From: Acanthochlamys bracteata
Lineage: Eukaryota; Streptophyta; Magnoliopsida; Pandanales; Velloziaceae
DNA length: 64,000 nt
Direction: 5' to 3'
NCBI GenBank assembly: GCA_019914995.1
Contig: CM034136.1
Location: 2,991,270-3,055,269, forward strand
The notes under the pieces are model-generated. The model did no database searches. It saw only the letters and a program-made list of their open reading frames with translations, and had not been told where the DNA came from. Both the position numbers and the translations under genes were made by a program. Of this stretch, positions 57,570 through 64,000 are shown in pieces; within the stretch, counting starts at the first letter, position 1, and each line of letters starts with the position of its first letter.

Positions 57570-59460
57570 GTTAATTTCTCATAAGAAATGAACAAGGGCT
57601 TTCCAAAAGATAGTAGAATAAGGAACCAAAACAAGCACTATCAAAGTCAGCACATTTAAGTATGAGAACATACCTGAGCCAAATAAATAAAGAGAAACTG
57701 AGAAAGAAAGCAACATAAGTAGGATTCGCCTTCTCCGCACTCACCTATACCATCTTAGAAGATTCTTCACACATCAGCAATACCTTACAAAATAGCTTGG
57801 TTTGTTGGTTCTAATAGCAGAAATGCTTTAGCATTACGGAAAACAATCAGAATCACAAAGTTGTTAATAGTCTTTAAGTATGATAGTACAGTGAATGAAA
57901 GAGTTTCGAAAACATATTTTACTATCATTATGTATGATAGTACAATGATTGAAAAACTGATGCTTCTACAGTCAAATGTTAGAGTCCACTAGCCAGATGA
58001 AAATCAAATCATAGTGAAGGATATAAGGACCTTCATCTCCTCTGAAGAAAGAGCATCAAACTAGCACAGTGTTTCTGGCATCACAAAAATGATTAAACAG
58101 AAAGCTACCACCAATGACTAACCATAACTGAAATCCTAAAGGAATGCATTAGGATTAGTTTCACAAATCAAAATCAACATTTTGTTGCAAATAACTAATC
58201 AAATCAGCACAAGAAGCTGGTTACAAAGTGAGACTCAGATTTCAAGATGGAATATTAGTTCAAAACTTGTCCTAATATCCTTTTCTTTACTCTCACTACT
58301 AAACAAACAAAATATATAAAAAAAAAAAAAAAAAAAAAAAGAAAGATGTACCTGTTTGGACCATGTTTAAAAGTTTTTCCTCAAATTTCCATTATCATGC
58401 TCACCACCTTCCCGAGTACATAATGAATCCAATCACTTAGGCGCCACTGACCCCATTATTACTGCCAGCATGGATCTGCATGCATAAAGCAGTTCATGAA
58501 ACATGTACTTCAGACTAGTTTAGCTTTTGTATTTTTGTTTTTGCAGTTCATATAATTCAGTTTCTTTTTTAGCGTACGGATTTAAGTGTGACATTTTCTC
58601 TAGTTAGAAACTTAGCAAAAAAATGCAACAAATCCTAGTTCCTACAAAATTAAAGAGCTCGTGAGTAAGCATATACCTTAAGACTCACTTCTAATAGCTA
58701 CCAATTTTCTTTTTGAATCAATAGTTTTATCTATCTAATTAATGTTTTATAGCAATAAAATAGCAGCCTTTGGAAAAGGAATTCTAAGTATTTTAAACAT
58801 AAATTTGCAATGAGCTACAATTATTCTTATGTCCAAAAAAATGAAATGTGCATCGTATCCAATAAACTTATTGACAACAAAAGTACAACCCAGACCGAGA
58901 ACATCAAACCTTACTAACTGTACAGGCCCATCTGCAAAGGAATTCCAAATGCAATGCTTATCTGCCTTCAACAAAGCTACTACAAACATAATTTTATACA
59001 ACTCACACAACAACAAATTACACATTATTTCTTTTAAAACTCACTAAGCACCTACATTTACTGGTATCGAGTTCATATCATAGCTTACCCAAATATAAAT
59101 GTATTATGAAATATTTATCTTTTAAAACTTACTTTTGTTTAACTACATGAACTACTATTAGAATAATATAGAAGTAGCAAGTACAACTATACAATTCTCA
59201 ACATGACTTACAATAATTACTCCACCAGCTAACACATCTCAGATGCACTACAATTCAAAATTCCTTCTCAAAATAAGTCCACTTCAAATCCTTCTCAATT
59301 AAGTAACCTACATACTTGCTTTTGTGAAAATTGGGGTCTGAAACCTCAAATAAGAGTATATTCTAGCCAAGCTTCATTCTTCAACCGATTTAGAGATACA
59401 AATTTACCTAGAGGGCTCCAAAAAAAGGTGATACGAAAATACAAGTTCACCCACTAAAAT
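57570..59460. repeat. Tandem ~2-kb unit, copy 1
   Basis: The first of three diverged tandem copies. Landmarks shared by all: CATACCTGAGCCAAATAAA (57671), CCTGTTTGGACCATGTTT (58351), and GCAATGCTTATCTGCC near 58950. A poly-A tract (58318-58340) precedes the second landmark. The unit is AT-rich, with several splice-like signals on the minus strand (for example GGCTCAG followed by GTATGTTC). Confidence 0.75.
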
Positions 59461-61505
59461 CAATGAGCAAACAACAATGGGTCATTTAAAACAAATGTAT
59501 TCACAAATTTGAAAAGCAGTTTGCACTTAAAACAGTTTTCAAAATGCAAAACTAAACATAAGAAAGAAACAATGGCTTTCCTAAATACAATACCAAAATA
59601 AACCAAAACAACCACTATCAACTCCAGTACATTTAAGTACGAGGGCATACCTGAGCCAAATAAATAAAACACAAACCCCAGAACAAAAGCAAGAGAACTA
59701 GGTTTCACCTTCTCCACACTTGCACCAGATTATCCCACCTTACAAGATCCTTCACATATTAGTATAGCGTATATTACAGCTTGGTTTATTAATTTTAATA
59801 GCTCAAGTGCTTTAAACATTTGGAAAACAATCAGAATTACAAAGTCACAATAATCAATTGGTATGCTAGTAGGATGACTGCGAGTTTAAAAAGCAATATG
59901 ACAATACGATACCCCAGATTCGCTTTTATTTAAACCATTGGTAATAATCCAGCGAAGGGAGGATTATTAAATTATATTAAGCTATTACACCCACAATCCA
60001 AGGGCAGACAAAGGAGACATGGCTGCTGAGTTTGCCGGGTAAACGAGAATCTGCATGTTGGGAAGTAATGGGTAGGGATGATAGGCGGTATCGCCTTTGT
60101 TCCATTTTTGTTTTGACCCCACATCCCTTTTCCAATCATATGTTAGGTCCACTAACTTGATCAAAATCAAAAAATGGTGAATATATAAAGGGCCTTTGTC
60201 TCCTGAGCAGCCTTGGTCGCTTTTATTTTATTGGGCGGTGCCTTTGTCTTCTCCTTGAACTAAGGGCGCGAAACTAAAAACAAAGTTCCTACCATAACAA
60301 AACTCATCAAATTTAAAAGCTACTGTCAATGACTAACCAGAATGTTCATTGAAATCTTAAAGTCACTAAGAAGAAAAGAATTTGGTTTAGTTTTAGAAAT
60401 TAGAATCAATGGTACATCTCAAACAACTAACCATATCAGCAGAAGAAACTAGTTAGAAGTGCAATGATGTTCGTCGAGCTTCATATTTCAAGATGGTAAT
60501 ATTTGTTGAAAACCTGTCCAAATATTCTCTTCTATGCTCACTACTAGAACAAACAAAAATATATAGAAAAAAGCAAAATAATGTTTTACACCTGTTTGGA
60601 CCATGTTTGATAGTTTAACTTTTTTTTTTTCTTCTCTTATAAAGGTTTATATAATTCGATTGCTTTTAAATCGTACAAAATGGAGTGCAGAATTTTTGCT
60701 CCTTTAGAACTTAGCAACTACTAGAAATGCCTACAAAATTAAAGAGTTCATAATAAACCATATACCCAAAGTTCAATTACTAATAGCAACAATTTTCTTT
60801 TTAAATCATTAGTTTTAAGTATCTAATTAAAAAAAAACGTGTTACAGCAAAAAAAGATTTTGCGACTTTTGAAAAAGAAATTCTAATTATTCCAAATACA
60901 AATTTTGCAATGAGCTACAATTATCTTAAAAAAAAAAAAAAAAAAAAAAAGAAATGTGCATCGTTATCAAAACACTTTATTGACAGCAAAAGCACAATCC
61001 AAACCGAGAACATAAAACTTACCAACTGTACAGACCAATCTGCAGAGGAATTTCGAATGCAATGCTTATCCGCCATCAATAGAGCAATTCATGCTACAAA
61101 CATAATTTTATACAAGTCACACAGTAATAACAAATAACACATTGTTTCTTTTAACATTCACCTAAGCACCAATACTTAATGCTATCGGGTTCATATCATA
61201 ACTGCGCTCCACATATAAATGTTAACAATCATGAAATATTTTCTTTTAAAACTAACTTTGATTTAACTACATGGACTACTATTAGAATAATACAGAAGTG
61301 ACAAGTACAACTATACAATTCTCAGTATGACTTACAATAATTAAGTAACCAAGATACTTGCTTTTTTTTGAAAATTACGGTTGAGCTAAACCTCCAATAA
61401 GAGTATGCTATAGCCAAGTTTACATTCTTCAAAAGATTTAAGAGATACAAATTTACCAAGAGGGCTTCAAGAATAGGTGATACAAAAATACAAGTTCACC
61501 CACTA
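59461..61505. repeat. Tandem ~2-kb unit, copy 2, with an extra ~200-bp insert
   Basis: The same order of landmarks: CATACCTGAGCC (59646), CCTGTTTGGACCATGTTTGA (60591), GAAATGTGCATCG (60951), CAGTTTGCACTTAAAA (59517). About 59900-60120 has sequence absent from the other copies, including GGTAGGGATGATAGGCGGTA, so the middle copy gained an insertion or the others lost it. Its poly-A tract is at 60929-60950. Confidence 0.75.
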
Positions 61506-62665
61506 AAAATCAGTCAGCAAATAACAAAGGGTCATCTAAAACAAACGCATTCACAAATTTGGAAAGCAGTTTGCACTTAAAAACAGTTTCAAAATGCACA
61601 CTAAACATAAGAAAGAAACAAAGGCTTTTCTAGAATTTACAGCAAAAATGAACCAAACCAACGACTGTCAAACTCCAGCATATTTAAGTATGAGAACATA
61701 CCTGAACCAAATAAAAAAAGAACAAACCCCAACAAGAAAGTAAGAGAATTAGGATTCACCTTCAACGCCCTTGCACCGAATTATACCACCTTAGAATATT
61801 TTTCTGAGATCAATATACCGTACATCATACCTTGGTTTATTGGTTCTAATAGCTGAAATGCTTTAAAGATTAAGAAAAACAATCAGCATCACAAAGCTGC
61901 AATTGTCAATTGGTCTGCTAGGAGAATGAATGAAAGACTTTAAAAAGCAATATAACAAAAACAGATACTTTTGCAATCATATAGAGTCCATTAACTCAAT
62001 GTAAATCACAATACAAAGATAGGATATAGGGACCTTTGTCTCCTCAGTAAACCAAGAGCATCAAACTAAAACAAAGTTCCTGCCATCAAAAAGATCACTA
62101 AATAGAAAAACTACTGTCAGTGACTAATAAGAAATATTCATTGAAATCTTAATAACTGAAAAGGAGACACATTTGCATTAGTTTCAAAACTAAGAATCAA
62201 TAGCATGTTGCAAATAACTAACCAATACCGCAGACTAAGCTGGTTACAAAGTGTAATGATGTTCATTGATCTTCTGTTTTCAAGATGGGAAATATTTGCT
62301 GGATGTCCTAATATTCTTTTGTATTATCAATGTTAGAATAAACAAAAATATATTTTTTTAAAAAAAAAAAGACAAGCCAAACTTTTGAGCCTGTTTGGAC
62401 CATGTTTGATAGTTTAACCTCCAATTTCTATGATCATGCTCATGCTCATCACCTTTCTTGAGTACATAACGAATCTGAACCCCTTAACCAAGAGTATCAA
62501 AACTTGCCAATTGTACATTCTGATCTGTAGAGCAATTCTAAATGCAATGCTATCCACCATTAACAAAGCAATTCAAGATATAAGAATATTTTCATACAAT
62601 TCACATAGTATTAACAAATTACACATTACTTCTTTTAGAAAAACAAGCAACCTACATGGTAACTC
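61506..62665. repeat. Tandem ~2-kb unit, copy 3, shortened
   Basis: Landmarks: CAGTTTGCACTTAAAA (61566), CATACCTGAACCAAATAAA (61698), CCTGTTTGGACCATGTTTGA (62390) and AATGCAATGCTATCC (62540). It breaks off near 62665, so only about 60% of the unit is present. Substitutions and small indels are scattered, which points to old duplications. Confidence 0.7.
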
Positions 62666-63357
62666 GTATATGGTGTATGCATAGAACTTATAGTATTGCT
62701 GTTAACTCATTAACTCATAGTATTTAGACTTCATGAACTCATATCTTGTTATAACTCATATGTATTTATAGTATTTATAGGACTTTACTAATTGTCTAAT
62801 TGTGTGTTTATAGTGTAGTATCTATATGTTACAAGAGTTCTAGGTAACTTGTTGGTGCAAGATACTTGAGACTAGTTAATTAGTACCTAAAAATGAAGTG
62901 ACTTTGATATGCAACAATTAGCATATATTTTCTAAAAAGCAATAGTAAAAACGTAAGCAATCATTTAAAGATTAGGTTACAATTCAAGACGGAGTTGGAT
63001 GGTTTTGTGGAAGTGCTAGATACTTGAGTTGTTCTTAGTTCTAGATCCTAGAATTGACATGTGTATGCTTTTCTTTGTGTTTGTTAATGCTTTCTCAGGA
63101 ATAAGCTAAAATTACAATTGGTCTAGGAAGTATAGATAAGATGCATTGATATGAAAGGTCATGATGTGGATTTATGGACATGACGATCTCTATAGATTTG
63201 GTGCACTACATTGATATGAAAGCATAGATTAGATATGTTGATTGTATTTTCTTCCTATATTGATTTTGGTGATTCTTTATTTATACCATGGGAGATCTCA
63301 TTGCAGTTCTGAGAAGTTCATGTTGCATTTATGCTGATGTTTAACTTTGTTTTGCAG
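62666..63357. other. Intergenic or intronic DNA right of the tandem units
   Basis: AT-rich, with repeated ACTCATA/TATTTATAG words at 62690-62790 and two GATATGAAAG blocks (63150 and 63210). No open frame. If the terminal exon at 63358 is real, this is intron sequence of that gene. Confidence 0.35.
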
Positions 63358-63492
63358 ATTCATGGCTCTTTTGCTAAGCGAGCCATCAACCTCACGGTGC
63401 CATCAGAATGGTGTCTGCCTACAATTTTTGATAAATCTACACAAGGGCAACCAACATTTAGATCCTTTGGTCTTGGAGCCCCTATAGTTTAG
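63358..63492 (+). CDS. Unrecognised terminal exon-like open frame
   Basis: After a good acceptor (CTTTGTTTTGCAG) a frame stays open for 44 codons: IHGSFAKRAINLTVPSEWCL, then PTIFDKSTQGQPTFRSFGLG, then APIV and TAG. The composition looks protein-like (varied residues, low Leu/Phe/Ile bias compared with random AT-rich frames), and no start codon lies within it, as for a last exon. I do not recognise the family, and no upstream exon could be found. A degraded copy of its first ~25 bases and its acceptor region lies 540 bp downstream. It could equally be an exon stranded by rearrangement. Confidence 0.3.
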   Translation: MHGSFAKRAINLTVPSEWCLPTIFDKSTQGQPTFRSFGLGAPIV

Positions 63493-64000
63493 AGAGATTT
63501 GTAGTAGGCTTGAATGTATCTACTAAAAATAGTGGTCATGACTTGAGAAATTTTGTTATTATGGATATTTTGTTGAGATGCTTTTTTTATCTAGATGAAT
63601 GAACAGTGTTACCAAATATCTGTGTAGCTAAGCTATGTTTCATCGTTTCTGTTTGCTATTAATTCTGACAAGTGTTACAGTTTTGTCTTAGTTCTCTTGT
63701 TCTGTTGTGCTCTTGCAGCTAATATTAGGAATTTGAAGAATGATTTATATGCTTGAGTTGTGTAATCGCTGTCTTAAAAGTAGTTAATAGTCATGAAAAC
63801 GAATTTGGAAAGGCATGTAACGTAAATAGGAGGTTTCATTGGCTAGTAGTTCTAAGAACTTATTTGTTGCATTTATACTGATGTCTAACTTTGTTTTGCG
63901 GATCAATGGCTCTCTTGCTACGCGTTCAAACAGTGCATCTATAGTTGCTTAAGAAGCTTGAAATGTAAAAGTAAAAGAAAAATATATATCCTTATGTTTT
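63493..64000. other. Possible 3' UTR, then a duplicated acceptor region
   Basis: 63848-63923 repeats the acceptor region at 63305-63382 (shared words TGTTGCATTTAT, CTGATGT, TAACTTTGTTTTGC and CAATGGCTCT against CATGGCTCT). In the second copy the acceptor AG is changed to CGG and the frame is lost. No other feature is seen to the window end. Confidence 0.4.

Noticed and set aside
1-64000. CRISPR arrays, operons, tRNA or rRNA genes
   Set aside because: No regularly spaced identical repeats with unique spacers, no bacterial-style gene packing, and no cloverleaf or rRNA signature was recognised; the DNA is plant nuclear.

Overview
The window is flowering-plant nuclear DNA. It has low GC, large introns with GT-AG (and rarer) splice sites, plant-specific gene families (GA 20-oxidase, NAC, PRL1, PPR) and a dense load of plant transposons. 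I cannot name the species. All exon joins and alignments below were made by eye from the sequence.

Layout. 1-930 (-) is the 5' part of a gibberellin 20-oxidase gene that runs off the left edge. 1.1-16.4 kb is a transposon block: two foldback elements, a solo copia-type LTR with a 5-bp target duplication, a CACTA element nested inside another CACTA element (each with its own 3-bp target duplication), a decayed third CACTA family with a transposase-associated-domain relic, and Tourist-like MITEs. 16.6-24.5 kb (+) is a complete 17-exon PRL1 WD40 gene. 24.5-34 kb is gene-poor with MITEs. 34.16-37.58 kb (+) is a complete 6-exon membrane-type UDP-glucuronate decarboxylase (UXS) gene. 38-43 kb holds a relic LTR invaded by a MITE and a 500-bp hAT-like element. 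43.3-45.4 kb (+) is a 3-exon NAC gene, followed directly by a PPR pseudogene. 51.5-52.5 kb is a monoacylglycerol-lipase-like pseudogene. 57.4-62.7 kb is a B3-like first exon next to three diverged tandem copies of a ~2-kb unit. An unrecognised open terminal exon lies at 63.36 kb.

Most notable. (1) The nested CACTA elements carry pieces of at least three host genes with splice borders kept: a HAK/KUP potassium transporter in the inner element, and a plasma-membrane H+-ATPase plus a kinesin-5 motor in the outer one. (2) The UXS gene has a textbook AT-AC (U12-type) intron. (3) PRL1 uses a GC-AG intron whose downstream exon is preceded by a decayed duplicate of itself; splicing to the duplicate would add a stop codon. 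(4) The NAC protein has a threefold repeat in its C-terminal region. The four host genes look functionally unrelated; nothing suggests a shared pathway or cluster.
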